Notes: a model not told the origin generated them from the sequence alone. Numbered from the stretch's first letter, positions 45,935-57,737 are shown. The stretch is 64,000 nt of DNA from Sciurus carolinensis (GCF_902686445.1 NC_062222.1:136717035-136781034); one strand, 5' to 3'. Numbers and translations: made by a program.

Positions 45935-46065
45935 AACTCTGATGAGCATGTGCTTGAGTGCTCTATGCCAGGACCTGTTCTAGGTATGAGAGACACAGCA
46001 GTGAGTGAAGAGACAGTGTTCCGCCCCAGGCGCTGTTTGATCTGGTGGAGTGGACAAATCAGACA
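45935..46065 (+). repeat. L2 fragment
   Basis: CTCTATGCCAGGACCTGTTC, GAGAGACACAGCAGTGAGTG and GTTTGATCTGGTGGAGTGGA match the L2 3' region. Confidence 0.7.
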
Positions 46066-46839
46066 CGGTGGAACTGCCACTGCTGTCAGTGAGTGTCCCT
46101 CTCCAGGGCAAGTGCTTAGAAACCCGTCAGCAGGGACTCATATGTAGCCCAGCATAGTGTTTTGTTGTCAGTGAGTTTTGCAAATGACTCCTGAAAGTCG
46201 CCTTCTTTTGACGTCAGTAACATCCACAAGGTTAAGTTAGTGGGGGACAATGCCTAAGAAGTAAGGGGATCTGCTACATTGGCTGCACAGTCCCTGGTCT
46301 AAGGACAGAGGTGGGACTTGGCTCTCAGTTCTGCTGGAACATTGTCACCTGTGAGCATGCAGCATCAGCTTCCGACGCCTAGGTTTCACACGCCAGATCA
46401 GGACAGGGTCTAAGACGTGTTAGTGACACTTAGCCTTCAGGACCCCTAATTTGTTCCTAATTTTGTGATCATAATTAAATTTTTTTCCTAAAGAGGAAAT
46501 TGTATAAGCTTCAGGGACCTCCAAAACTTGAATCAGCTGCTGCAAACAGATGATAGAAATACTGAGGTCGCAGATGTATGGAAGCACAGGGGTTGGGGAC
46601 TACAGAACTGAGCCACAGGCTACTGCTTAGCTTAGGCTTGCTGTCCTGCAGGAGTCTAGACCCATTGTGGCCCAAGCAGCCGGAAACTCAGGTTTTTTTT
46701 GTAACTTATGGATTTAAAAAATGTTCTATAAATAATTCACATTGAAGAACACCGGGTAGACAGAACCCAGGTTCCCAGTTTGTCCCCTCTTCTGATGACC
46801 CTGGGCACCTGCCACAACTGCACTGAACTCTTTAAGTGT

Positions 46840-46955
46840 TGGGTGACTTAAACATTATCCCACATGGGTCTCTCAGGGCCTCGGAAGAAGTTAGTGTTAG
46901 CTCCACTCACAGCTGAGGAACACAGGGGTCCTGGAGATGGTAGTTACTTGCTCAG
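46840..46955 (+). repeat. MIR-like fragment
   Basis: CATTATCCCACATGGGTCTC, TCACAGCTGAGGAACACAGG and TAGTTACTTGCTCAGGG follow the MIR order. Confidence 0.5.
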
Positions 46956-47924
46956 GGATGCTGCTCTGTGAAAGGGCAGACCAGCATGGGAGCTGGTTTC
47001 TGTGTAACCCCCCCATCTTTACTTCTCTGCTTGTGGCTTTTCTGATGCAGACTGAGCTGCCTGAGTTGAGGACACTGGTGGAGGACACTGGTGGATGTGG
47101 CCCAGTTCAGGTTTGGGGGCCTTTGCACCAGGAAGGCCAGTTCTGCCTCACTCCTGGATTTGTTGGAAGCAGGTGATGCAGGAGTGAGGACAGCCACGGG
47201 AAGGCTGTGGACAGCAAGTGGGTTGCCTATGGCCACTTTGTCCTTGTTGCAGTTAACCATTCTCATGTCCCCTTTCCACTACCAGAGCTCTGCTCTTCCT
47301 TAGGAGAAGTTGGGGAGTGGAACAGGAGTGAGTGTGTTTGTCTGCACTATAATCCATGCTGCCTGCGTGTTCCCTGAGGGTGGTTGGTGGCCAACCACTT
47401 TATTCACAATGGTAGGAAACTGAGAAGTTTGTGGGCTAAGTTCAGTGGAGCAGATTCTGTTTGCCCATTGGCACTTGACAGTCTTGTGTTCGTGTCCCAG
47501 GTGGATGGCCTTGGGAACTTACCTGTTTGGCCATCTTCCTTGGAATACTGTCACCAGCCTCACACTGAAGCTGTGGATAATGTTTACAGTAAATTCCTTA
47601 AGGCAGGAGCTCCATTCCTAGAACAATGTTTGAAAGAATTAGTGTAGTTGAACAAATAACAACTCTAGGTCAACAGATGTCTGAACAATTGAGGGTGGCA
47701 CTTGCTGGCATAATGTGGCACCTCCTTGCTATGCAGAGGTCCTTTGTCTCCCTGCTCCTAAGGCTGTGCCCTAACTCCTCCTCTTTGTGCATTGGCTCAC
47801 CATCTTTCACCGTCTGGTCTCTTTGGCCGTTGCGTGGGGGAGGACTTCGGGCTGGTACTGAGGCAGTCTGTGTTCCGTTCCAGGGAGGGGAACTCATATG
47901 GGTTTGGTCTTAAAAGGGTACTGA

Positions 47925-48078
47925 CTTTTTAAAATTTTTTATTTATTACCTTTTTAGTGGCAGACAGACATAATATTTAATTTAATTTATTTATTTTTAT
48001 GTGGTGCCAAGGATCAAACCCAGTGCCTCTCATGTGCTAGGCAAGTGCTCTCCCACTGAACTACAACCGTAGCCCTGG
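47925..48078 (-). mobile_element. ID SINE with A+T-rich extension
   Basis: T-rich extension, TGGTGCCAAGGATCAAACCC, CTAGGCAAGTGCTCTCCCAC and GAACTACAACCGTAGCCC. Flanked by CTGACTTTT on both sides. Confidence 0.85.
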
Positions 48079-48474
48079 GGGCTGACTTTTATAGGATGGT
48101 TTTATTGTCCTCCTGTTGGGGTGCTCCAACTCTCAGTGGATGTCAAGCCCGCAAAGCTGCCTAAGTGTGACTCACCTTGGACCATGTAACTCTGCTCCCA
48201 GGTTCTGAGCTCCCTGGGGCAGAAGCTGCTTACCGCACCCTGTGTCCCACCAGCAAATGAACACAAGGCATGGTGCAGGTCTGGTTGAGACACACTGCTG
48301 CCCGCTGAGGGGCTTGCAGTGAGAGTGAGCCTGCAGCTGCTCTGCAGCTGTCTTTCCAGTAGGCTTGCTACTTCATATCAGTGACGAGTCTGGGTAGGAT
48401 GCCTTTGAGCATCCTGACTTCAGTGGCTTCAGGAAGTTGGTGATGGAGTAAGGTGCTAACAGGTGGTCCCCACC

Positions 48475-48477
<3 letters not shown>

Positions 48478-48517
<40 letters not shown>
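48478..48517. repeat. (CA)n microsatellite
   Basis: About 20 uninterrupted CA units. Confidence 0.97.
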
Positions 48518-48520
<3 letters not shown>

Positions 48521-48759
48521 TGAACAGTCTTTCAATGCTCTTTCCTGGGATGCCTTCAACCTTCAGTCCTTTCTTTTCTCACTTCACCAAGACTGGACAC
48601 CCCTCCTCTTGGTTCTCAAGGTCTCCCCACCCTGACATCAGTAGACAGTTTGTTGGTGGGCTTCTTGAAGGCTGATGACTTTCCTAACTCACCTGTTTTA
48701 TGGTCTGGGCCTTGGACACCATAGACACTCACCAAACGTGTGTGGAACTGAGTTGAAAG

Positions 48760-48885
48760 CCTTGCAGTAAGCACTGGGTGCTTTCATAACCTCCTTGGCC
48801 ACGCTCAATCCTGGGAGAGGGAAGTGAGGTTCAGAAGAAATGGCTACCAGTGGTGGAGCCAGGATGCAGATGCACCCCTGCCTGC
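48760..48885 (+). repeat. MIR-like fragment
   Basis: GAGAGGGAAGTGAGGTTCAG and CTACCAGTGGTGGAGCCAGG match the MIR 3' half. Confidence 0.5.
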
Positions 48886-49518
48886 CATCAGAAGCTTGTG
48901 TGCCTGCTGGGTTCTGCTGTGCTGAATGCTTCGCCTCTGGTCCTTGCCTAGCGATCCTCTAGGATCAATGTGAAAACTGTGGTCCTATTGCCACTGCCAC
49001 TGCTTTCAGCTTAAGTGGGGACTTGGTCTCTGGGAAGCACAGAGCAGGCGGTGCTCAGCAAAGAGTGAGTGGAGTGAGTGCAGACCACGAGCAAGAAAGT
49101 GGATGCAGCTGTCCACGAAGTCCCCTTCCCTGTAGTCTCCTGTAGATTGCATTAATTGCTTATGCTTGAGCACAGTTACTGGACTCAAAGTGATTACACT
49201 AGTCCAGGTGAATAGATTCATTTTCACTTTTCTTTTGTTTTTGGTGTCAGGAGCATCACTGCGTAGCCGCCTCATCCCTCTAGCTTTTTGCCTGTCACAG
49301 CACTTTGCACCAAGCCTGCAGCAGCTGCCTGCACTCTGCAAGCTGCCTTGCTATGTGAGCAGAAGCATTAGGTACTTCATTGGGTTTGATGAGGTCTTTC
49401 TGATCTGAAGGGTGAGAGTGGGAGTGATACAAAAGTGTTTCATTTTTTAGTGGCAGAAATACCTAGTTTTGCAATGGCTTCTTAAAATTTTTTATGATCT
49501 TTAAAAAAGAGTTTATAC

Positions 49519-49744
49519 CTTTTCTCTTTTTCTTTTTTCTTCTTTTTGGAACTGGGGATTGAACCCAGGGGCACTTAACCACTGAGTCACATCTGCATCC
49601 CTTTCTATTTTTTATTTTGAGAAAGGGTCTCACTAACTTTCCTAGGATCTCACTGAGTTGCTGAGGCTGGCCTCAAACTTGTGATTCTTCTGCCTCAGCC
49701 TCCCAAGTCACTGGGATTACAGATGTGTGCTACTGTGCCCAGCT
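49519..49744 (-). mobile_element. B1-ID composite SINE
   Basis: TGGAACTGGGGATTGAACCC, ACATCTGCATCCC, GAGAAAGGGTCTCACTAACT and TCACTGGGATTACAGATGTG in reverse-composite order. Confidence 0.9.
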
Positions 49745-49942
49745 AAAAAGAGGTAATATTTTCAAAATTCAAAAAGTACAACAGAATTTATGGTGGAAAC
49801 TTGTGTTTCACCACCCTGTGACCTATCCTGGAGGAGTGAGTGTCACCAGTCTTCACATTCTTCTGGAGAATGGGGGACTGGACATACAAAGGCAGCCACC
49901 TGTACCAAGTGGCCTATTCCCTACTGTCTCATACCTTGCTTT

Positions 49943-50108
49943 TGTCTCTTCTTCTTCTTTCTTCTTTCTTCTTTCTTCTTCCTTCTTCCTCTTCCTCTTC
50001 CTCTTCCTGTTCTTCCTGTTCTTCCTGTTCTTCTTCTTCCTCCTCCTCCTCCTCCTCCTCCTCTTCTTCTTCTTCTTCCTCCTCCTCCTCCTCCTCCTTC
50101 TTTTTTTT
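49943..50108. repeat. Polypyrimidine microsatellite (TTC/TCC)n
   Basis: About 165 bases almost without purines: CTT- and CTTTCTT-type units, then CTCTTC, then TCC and TTC blocks with a few TGTT interruptions. It lies directly before the T-tract of the next SINE and may have grown from it. Confidence 0.95.
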
Positions 50109-50305
50109 GGTACCAGGGATTGAACCTGGGGCGCTTTACCCCTGAGTCACCTTCCCAACCTCTTTTTTCTAAATATGAGACAGGCTCTCCTTAAGTTGCT
50201 CAGGGCCTCACTAAGTTGCTGAGTTCTGGCTTTGAACTTGCAGTTCTCTTGCCTCAGCCTCCCGAGCTGCTGGTATTATAGATGTGTGCCACCATGCCTG
50301 ACTTG
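50100..50305 (-). mobile_element. B1-ID composite SINE
   Basis: GGTACCAGGGATTGAACCTG, CACCTTCCCAACCTC, GAGACAGGCTCTCCTTAAGT and CTCCCGAGCTGCTGGTATTA in reverse-composite order. Confidence 0.9.
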
Positions 50306-50427
50306 CTTTTGACCTATGACAACAGGTAGGACACTGTCTCTAAGAAAATGTCTCTCGTCTTTCTTAAAGCTGCATAATCCTGTGACATGAACTCTTGGGT
50401 TTTCTTTTTATGGCACTTAAAAAATGC

Positions 50428-50526
50428 GGGGCTGGGGAGATAGCTCAGTCAGTAGGGTGCTTGCCTTGTAAGCACAAGACCCTGGGTTCGAACCCCAGCA
50501 CCCAAAAAAGAAAAAAAAAAAAAATG
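50428..50526 (+). mobile_element. ID SINE with intact pol III promoter boxes
   Basis: GGGGCTGGGGAGATAGCTCA (A box TAGCTCAGTCAGTAGG) and B box GGTTCGAACCC, then CCCAGCACC and an A-rich tail. This is close to what one expects of an ID source-like sequence. Confidence 0.93.
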
Positions 50527-51003
50527 TTATATTGCATGTAGCCAACATATTTCAACAGGATGGCTTTTGCATTTTAGGAACCTGGTGAGCACAGTAGTCA
50601 GTGACTCTCCTGTTGCACAGTAAAGTTGCAATCCCTTTGTCCACAGGGATGTTGATTCTCTGTAGGTTTGGTGTTCTGTCCCCCCTTGCCCTTGTCCCCC
50701 AGTCCTCCTTGCCTCGTTGCAGATGGTGAGCTCTTGTCTACTTCCTGCCTACCAGGGTACCTGACATAACTGGGACTGTAAAGAGCCTGGTAATTGGGGG
50801 AGTGGAGGAAGCTGAGGAGGTCAGTGTTGGTGCACTCACATACCTGGCCGTTCTTGCTGGTACCCTGCAGGTCCCACGTGTCAGTGACTCACCTTGCTCC
50901 TAACGAACACCCTGTGCTTGAGGTCTGGCACTCCACCTTGAACCTGTGAGCTTCTTTCTGGCTTCACAGAAGAGTTGGATGGCAGACACTGACACGTCCT
51001 TTC

Positions 51004-51082
51004 CCCCCCAGGGTCAGGGATTGACCCAGGGCCTGTGTGTGCTAGGTGAGTGTTTTGCCACTAATCTAAGTCCCCAGCCCAC
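51004..51082 (-). mobile_element. Degraded ID SINE
   Basis: GGTCAGGGATTGACCCAGGG, TGTGCTAGGTGAGTGTTTTG and AAGTCCCCAGCCC are the mutated complement of ID. Confidence 0.7.
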
Positions 51083-52764
51083 ACCACTGTTTTTAATACT
51101 CTTTTGTTGTTGATGTCTCATGTCTCCTGAGTCAGAACCTACTGAGGTGAGATGATCACTTTCTAAGCTAGAGATAAATGCCACAGTGAAACTTTGACTC
51201 CTTTTCCCTTCCCTGACAGGACCCGTGCCTCTAGAGTTACTCTTCCTTTGTATTGGCATGGCTTTATCGGGGACAACCCCCAGCTTTCTTTTGAAGGCTG
51301 AGGCTGTTTCAACAAGATTTTAAATGCCACTGAGTAACATTTTGTGCACATCCTGGTGAGGCTACACCTATGTCACCTTTCCTGGGAGCTCCCATTCTTG
51401 CAAACCAGGTCCCTCTCCTCAGATCTCTCTGTGCCATTGGGAGGAGGGACAGAGCGCTGGTTTAGATGAAGGGGTTGGTGCGAGGGCAGTTCCTATTCTT
51501 CAGGGTGTAGTCTCCCTTCCAGTAGAGAGGTGCCTGGTGGAGGAGCAGCTCTGCTTCGAAGGCCAAGTGTGTGACTGGGCTGAACCCTGGACTCAATCAC
51601 CTCATTTAATCCTCACGTCTCCCTTTTGGGAGAGTGCTTCATGACTGAGGGATAGCCTCTGATGGGCCTTTTGGGCAGGTGGCAGGAGCTCAAGGGTATG
51701 GGGCCAGACTGCATGCCACACAACCAGTTGTAAGTCTGTGGAGGGATTTGGGGTTATAGCCTAGGTGATCCAGTTGTGCCTTCAAAAGGTGACTCTCATA
51801 GATGGTCCTGGGACCTGAGGATGCTTTTTGTGTCAGTGGGTATGGTTAAGGGCCCTGGGAAATACCATAGGAATGAGGCCTGTTGGGTGACTATGAGGGC
51901 ACCTCCCCTCCTAGGGGCCTGCAGAGAGCTTCCTGCCTTGCAGAAGGAGGCATTGCTGTCCGTGGTCTGTGGAAATTGCCGGCAGCATCACACACCTGCC
52001 TGCTGCAGCTGAAGGAAGACTGGAGTGGGCACATGGGCAGAAGCGAGTGGTGAGGTGTGATGGGTTGGCACTGGGCCGCCTGTGCAGATGGGGTGGTGGG
52101 CTGATGTGCACCAGGTTGGCATATGTGATTGGGTGTGCAGAAATCCAGAACCTGAGGTTGTCCTGAGTTCCTGCACAAGGGAAGTGGGTGGTGAGACTGC
52201 TTGAGGTTGGAGGCAGGGGACGTAGGCACAGCACTGTTGGCTCGCATTGGGGGGCTGACTCAGGCAGCTGCAGGTGGACTGTCCTTTGCTCAGTGTGCTG
52301 GGTCTCTCTTGGGTCAGACACTGCCCGGAGGCTAACAGCTGCCTGTCCCTATTGCTGCCAGTAGAGTGCTTTTCCTCCTTCTGACAAAGGGGCTTATTCT
52401 CCGGCTGAAGGGCCCTGTACTGGAGATGCAAAACAAGGGAGTTCGTTCTTCTGTGAGGCTGGTTGGGAAGCATCCTCAGGCGCTTCCTCCATGTAGGCAC
52501 TCACCCACCCCTGCAGGCTGTCCCCAGCTCCCTGCCCTCCTCAAGGACTTGGTGGGATGCCCCTCGTCCCCCAAGCTCTGAGCCCCCACTTTCCATTGCC
52601 CCTCTTTCCTAGGAATCCCACCCTGGCCAGAGGCTACCTCCCCTGAGCACACTCTGGGTTGTCCTCTCCTGCCTTTTGCATCTGTGCCGATGGCTTTGTG
52701 TCACATGTGCCTCCTCGTCCCCCAGCGTTTGCCTTCCTGCAGACACACATGGTGGCTGCTCCAC

Positions 52765-52990
52765 TTGCCCAGAAAATGTGCATTGAGTGCCTACTGCATA
52801 CTGGATAAGGCTTTGGGAGTGTGGAGTTACTGCCTGCCCCTGCACTCCTGGTGAGGAGAGGAAAGGTAAGGGGACAGAGCTTACCCTGAAGACAGAGAAT
52901 AAAGCAGTGAATGCTCTGGAGATAGCACTGGGAGCTGGGCCTGAACAAGCTTGAGGACTTTTGGTGTCTTCATGAGAAGAGGAAGCATGA
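52765..52990 (+). repeat. L2-like fragment
   Basis: CATTGAGTGCCTACTGCATA, CTGGATAAGGCTTTGGGAGT and AATAAAGCAGTGAATGCTCT recall the L2 3' region. Confidence 0.55.
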
Positions 52991-53599
52991 TTCCAGTAGT
53001 CCTGGTCCCATGACAGTTGACAGTCAGAGGGTGGTTGTAGGTGGCTGTGACTGCAGCTGCTGCATGCTCCAGTGTTCAAGGCTGAGGGTTGAGCTGACTC
53101 ATCAGGTTATACGACTCAGGAAGGAACAATGCCACATGTGTGGGGGGTCCTAAAGCACGTGTGCCAGGGGAGCTTCCAGATTCCCCATCAGGTTAAAGGG
53201 CCAGAGGGTCGGAATGAATGGGTTCCACACCATCCAGCTTTATGCCCCTTTGTGCACAGCTCTCACTGTGCCTGTTTGGGAATGAGCTTTGCTCCTGTGA
53301 CAAGCAGACCTTGCTGGATCCAGCTGCCAGCTGGGCCAGGCTCAGTCTTCCCATACCTGCTATCCTGAAGGAAAGGCTTCTTTGGGTTCAGAGCCCCTAA
53401 CTGCAGCTCCTTTTTTATTTGTAGTGACTTGTTTGGGGGATTTTAACTTCTTATCTACAAAAGATAATGTATCCAAGATACTTTTTTTTTTTGAATCTGT
53501 CAAAAGTCACAGCCTGTCATGTGAGGGTAAGCTTTGGACTTCGATGTGTTTGTCTGCACCACTTTCATGCAGACTCAGGCAGCACTGAGGATGCTCGGT

Positions 53600-53830
53600 G
53601 CCTGCCCCTATCCTGCTGGTCCCTGTTGTCTCAGTGAGGAGCACCTTTTGTGCTTAGCCTCTCAAATCACAAATCTGGGAGCCAGTCACCCAAACTTCCC
53701 TTTTCACATTCTCATACCCAATTGCTTCTGTGTAGGTATCCGATCCATTCCCTAGACCCTCTGCAGCTCTGTGCCTTTTCACTTCTGGGCTTTCCCTCCT
53801 GAGAGCATTGTTTCCCACCCTTCCTCCCTG
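53600..53830 (-). repeat. Possible L2 fragment (complement)
   Basis: CACAAATCTGGGAGCCAGTC and TATCCGATCCATTCCC are like the complement of L2 text around its TGACTCCC motif. Weak. Confidence 0.35.
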
Positions 53831-54129
53831 TGCCAGCCAGCTGGCTTCCCCAGAGACATGCAGCTCTTCTTCAGCAAACCTTGTCAACTCAAATTCCTGT
53901 TACCACATTCTTAGCATCTTCTGGGTACCTGGGGTTGTTACCTGGTTTGATTGCTTAAGTCCCCCACTGATGGCAAAATCAGGCGTTAAAGGGATTGGTT
54001 CTCCTGACAGCTCAAAGTTGATTTCTTATAAATGTAGATATAAATTGCCTTAGACCATGAAAGCATTTCTGAAATGAGTTCCATTATAACCACAGCATAA
54101 ATGCAAGGAAGAAAACAATAAAACACTTG

Positions 54130-55260
54130 TTTTCTTTTGCATAAGTTTTTGTAGTTTTATTTTGATGCAATTTCAAACTTAACAAGAAGTTGCTAGGAAA
54201 AAAAAATACAAGATAACCTTCATCCAGATTTACCAGCTGTTTACATTTTGCCCCATTCTTGTGCAATCAATTTCTCTCCTATATGCATATTTTCCTGAAC
54301 CCTTAGAAGAGTAAATTGAAGATATCATGTCCTTTCACTCCTAAATATATCAGCCTCTTGCCTAAGAACAAGGGCAGTCTCTTACGTAACCATACTACAG
54401 GTATCAAATCAGGAAAGTAGGCATTAATCCAAGGCAGTTTTCAAACACAATCAGCCCTTTCTTCTTTCATGGCCCAGCATGTATCCCAGGATCACAGCTT
54501 GCATTCGTTGCATCTCTCTGGTTCTCCTCTGATCTGGAACACTTTCCTAGCCTCTGTCACTCATGACATGTGTTGTTGGAATGTAGATCCATTGTTCCCT
54601 AGAAGCCTTTAGTGTGGATTGGTGGGCTTGGGGCACACCCTTGGTTGCTGTGTGTTGGCATATCAGGTGGTCTCAGAGCACCACATCAGGTGCCAGGGTC
54701 TCAGTCCTCACATTGGTGATGTCAGCTTTGAGCACTTGGCTAAGGTGGTGTCCCTAGGTTTTCCAGTATAATATGAACTGTTTTTGCTTTTGTAATTCAT
54801 AATTTGTAGATGTTTCAATCTATGTAAAGATCCCATTCCTCATCCAAATTTCACCAGTAGTTTCGCATCCATTGTTCACTTCCTGACCCCACTAGCTCAT
54901 GATTAAGGGCCTTCTAAGAGACCCCTTGTTATTTGTGTTTATTTACTTGTATATCTCTGGGCCATGAATTTCTGTTTTAATGGGTTCTAATCCATATTCT
55001 CATTATTTTGATGATTAAACTGTTCCAGAATTGGCCAGTAGGGGCCCCTTTAAATTGGTTGCTGTTTCTTTTAGAGCCCATGTTTCTTACACCGCTTTCT
55101 AGAGAGGCCTTGAAGGTTCGTTTTAATGACTGCACCAACACAGTGCATTCCAAAACATGGTTTTTGTGGACTACCAGTTGGTGGTTGTGTTTCTTGGAGT
55201 TTTGTTTGCTGTTCTTGGGAGAGAAAACATGACCATTACATGAGTGCCTTTCCTTTTATG
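54130..55260 (-). mobile_element. Old L1 3' region fragment
   Basis: CAATTTCAAACTTAACAAGA, CAGCTGTTTACATTTTGCCC, GAACAAGGGCAGTCTCTTAC and TGATGTCAGCTTTGAGCACT, followed by TTGGCCAGTAGGGGCCCCTT, are in the order of the complement of an L1M-type 3' region. Confidence 0.75.
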
Positions 55261-55429
55261 ATTCTTGACAACTTTGTATGTAGATAATACAGATTAACCT
55301 TGTAGAGAACTGAACTGCGCTAGAGGCTAAGTACTAAAGCAATTGCTATTCTTAGATACATTCTGCACCTCAAATTCCAGTTCATTCAACAGCCTTGTTG
55401 ATCATGGGCTGGTGTCCCTTTGTTAAACA

Positions 55430-55525
55430 TAAGAAACAGGTTAAGAGAGGTTAATATATGGGTCCAGAGTCACACAGTTAATGAATGGTTGAGCCAGGGT
55501 TTTAATTCAATTCATATAACACGTT
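55430..55525 (+). repeat. MIR fragment
   Basis: AGAAACAGGTTAAGAGAGGT, CCAGAGTCACACAGTTAATG and GTTGAGCCAGGGTTTTAATT form a MIR 3' half. Confidence 0.65.
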
Positions 55526-55756
55526 TCCCACTCTAATTGTAGACTATACACACCTAACAGTTAAATAACAAAAAGTTCATTGCTGGTTTCAGGTCTTTCT
55601 CTTGCTTCATTGTTCGTCTGAAGAGTTAATGTGACTTACCACATATCCCTCTCCAAGAAAACTTGACTTTTTTTTTTTTTTAATCAGAGTGATTTGGCTG
55701 TCCTAATGTCTTTTTAAATACCCAGAAGTTCCTAACCCTTTTATTTCTTCCTATAG

Positions 55757-55877
55757 GAATTTGCTTGCTAGAAAACAAAATGCACGACTTGACAAACAAA
55801 ATGACTCGGGATGGAAGTTATTTGGAAAAGTGCCACTCCGAGAGAATGCTCAGAGAGAGCCAAAGAGAATGCAAAAG
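55757..55877 (+). CDS. TBC1D14: TBC1D14 coding exon 3 (residues 241-281)
   Basis: After the acceptor TATAG (AG at 55755-55756), the sequence completes the split Arg codon from exon 2 and encodes N-LLARKQNARLD, then KLFGKVPLRENAQ and KRMQK. This matches the known TBC1D14 segment that follows the disordered N-terminus. The two exons together give 843 nt, exactly 281 codons, so the exon ends in phase 0 at AAG (55875-55877). The donor is GTACAC, which is weaker than the GTRAGT consensus. I placed the end here because the family protein continues with a different sequence after QK, while the in-frame translation here continues with unrelated residues up to a stop at 56025-56027. The segment is strongly basic and may act as a linker before the TBC domain. 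The later exons are not in this window. Confidence 0.93.
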
Positions 55878-56614
55878 GTACACCAGACTCAACCCAGAAA
55901 CAGGCTGTTGTGTGTACAGCAAATGTTCACAAACCCCGCAGAAACGACTATTGCTGAGGCTCGGAAATCAGAAAAATCTTCGTATTGTTTGCATGCCAAG
56001 GTCCTAAAAAAGCTAAGTCTATATTAGAGTGTGGATGAATTTCACCCTTTTAAATTCTTATAGCTTGTCACATGCACATAGGGAAGTTGACTGGACAGAG
56101 TTGGGCTTTAGATATTTATAACTTGATTAAATTGAATCACGTTTTTCACTAACAGCTGCAAACTTATTTATCATCAGATTTTTTGGCTTGATATTAAAAC
56201 ATTTTTTCCCTGGGTTTCTTGGGGCTTAAATCTTTCCAGTGTTGCTCTGGGATGGAAGTCTAGGCTGTCATCTTCCTGGGCTCTGATAGGACCCCTCCCT
56301 TGCTCACTCTGAAGTTACCCACTTCTGTGTTAGGATCAGGCTAAGCCTGCAGCATTATCCCCACCCTGCTGCCTTGGTCCTCACTGTAGGAGTCATGCCA
56401 GCAGCTGCAGCCATGTGTTCATCTTTGCAGGGAGGGGCTCCTGCACAGACATGGCATGCTTGTGGTCTGGGTAACCTTGACCGGTAGCCCTGCAACCTCT
56501 TCCAGGCCCCAAACACGGCCATTCTGGCATCCTGACAGTCTACCATTGGCCCAGTGCCTTGACATTGTCCCCAGCCACTTTCTTCTTCCAGCCTGACATT
56601 TGTGGAGGCAGAAC

Positions 56615-56860
56615 TGTTGAGGATGACTAAGTGCTGGGCTCATGATTGGCACTGGGGTTAGAGAAGGGACAGGCACCTGTGCACAGGAGCAGTCCTCTGG
56701 AAATGATCCCAGGGCAGGTTTTTGAGGAACTCAGATGTGTAGGAGGGAGGCAGGGCCTTCCAGGGAACCACACAGGCACAGAGTCAGAGGTGTGACAGAA
56801 TTGTTTTGGGGACTGAGTACTGAATGATTGTGATGTGCTAGTTTTAAATGGTTCCACACT
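56615..56860 (+). repeat. L2-like fragment
   Basis: GATTGGCACTGGGGTTAGAG and GGCAGGGCCTTCCAGGGAAC in L2 order. Diverged. Confidence 0.45.
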
Positions 56861-56874
56861 TGTGTTTCTAGTTC

Positions 56875-57020
56875 ATTTAAAACTGGGATTGACCCTGTGA
56901 AGAAGGATTGTTATCTTTAGTTTACCAAAGAAACACTGAGACATGGGGGCCAGGTGACTTATGCAGGACCGTGTAGCTAGGAAGTGGCAGAGCTGAAATG
57001 TGACCCCCGGAATTCAGGCA
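56875..57020 (+). repeat. MIR SINE
   Basis: AGAAACACTGAGACATGGGG, GACCGTGTAGCTAGGAAGTG and GGCAGAGCTGAAATGTGACC lie in MIR order. Confidence 0.75.
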
Positions 57021-57662
57021 CAGGGCCTCAGTGCAGGCAGGGCTGGGCAGGCAGTGAGCCGCATGAACTGGGGGAGCATCAGGAGGAGGTTGTGCCTAGT
57101 GCTGGTGTGCCTGTTGCCTGCCTCCTACCTGGGGGTTCTCTGAGGGCAAGGAACGATGAACTTACCCTGGCAAGTCCAGGTGAGAGAAGGCAGGGTCTGG
57201 CCGAGTGTGAGGTCATGGTGGGGTGTAGAGGATAGCCTCTGTGAGTACTGGGCAAGTGGATAGAGAATCTGCTGGATGCAGGGAGAGGCGGTGGTGCAGC
57301 CCAGCACTGGGATCCTGTAGTCACACTTCAGCAAACTGTCCTGAATGTTATCGGCCGTTCCACGTGTTAATTGTCTAGACCAGGGAGACTCAGTAAGTTG
57401 GTGCTGGAATTCACTTTTGTGATTGTTGTGTTTCAGTTTGAATCATTTTGTAGGCTTATCAAGCAAGCATAAAATTAAAATATGAGATTTTATGCGAAAC
57501 TCAGATGCAAATTTCTTAGGACACTAAGTAGCAACACTATTGTAAGGTTTTTGAAGAAATCTGCACTTTAACAAAATGTAAGTTATACAAATCTCCTGTC
57601 ACTTTTAATATCTGTTGCCTCATGTTTGACTTTCTTATTTTAGTACGTGGATTATTGATTTT

Positions 57663-57737
57663 TTTGTTTTGTTTGTTTTGTTTTTAAAGAACATGTTCTT
57701 GACCTCAAAGTGTTTGTTTTGTTTTGTTTTGTTTTTT
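57663..57737. repeat. (TTTTG)n-type simple repeat
   Basis: Two blocks of GTTTT/GTTTG units separated by about 30 bases, probably remnants of a poly(T)-type tract. Confidence 0.8.

Larger units (their letters stand above)
20307..55756 (+). other. TBC1D14: TBC1D14 intron 2 (about 35.4 kb)
   Basis: The intron is bounded by donor GTAATG at 20307 and acceptor CTATAG before 55757. It holds one processed retropseudogene and numerous repeats, listed separately. Long parts show no gene and no repeat I can name, for example 20307-20960, 21050-21760, 22020-22900, 23180-24030, 25310-27830, 33050-34150, 34720-37640, 44370-45800, 46060-47920, 48900-49510, 50310-52760 and 53000-54120. Open frames there are short, lack codon bias that I can see and match nothing I recognise. 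Confidence 0.85.

Noticed and set aside
49725..50194. Frames of 101-134 codons rich in Ser, Leu, Phe or Pro
   Set aside because: These are translations of the polypyrimidine microsatellite and the neighbouring SINE.
50428..50526. tRNA gene
   Set aside because: The tRNA-like boxes belong to an ID SINE with an A-rich tail. The same sequence recurs many times in the window and does not fold as a full tRNA with a proper acceptor stem.
51988..52500. A 170-codon - strand open frame with overlapping frames of 118 and 136 codons
   Set aside because: Three frames of the same strand are open together, the translation is Pro/Ser/Gln-rich without a motif, and no splice or promoter signals accompany it.
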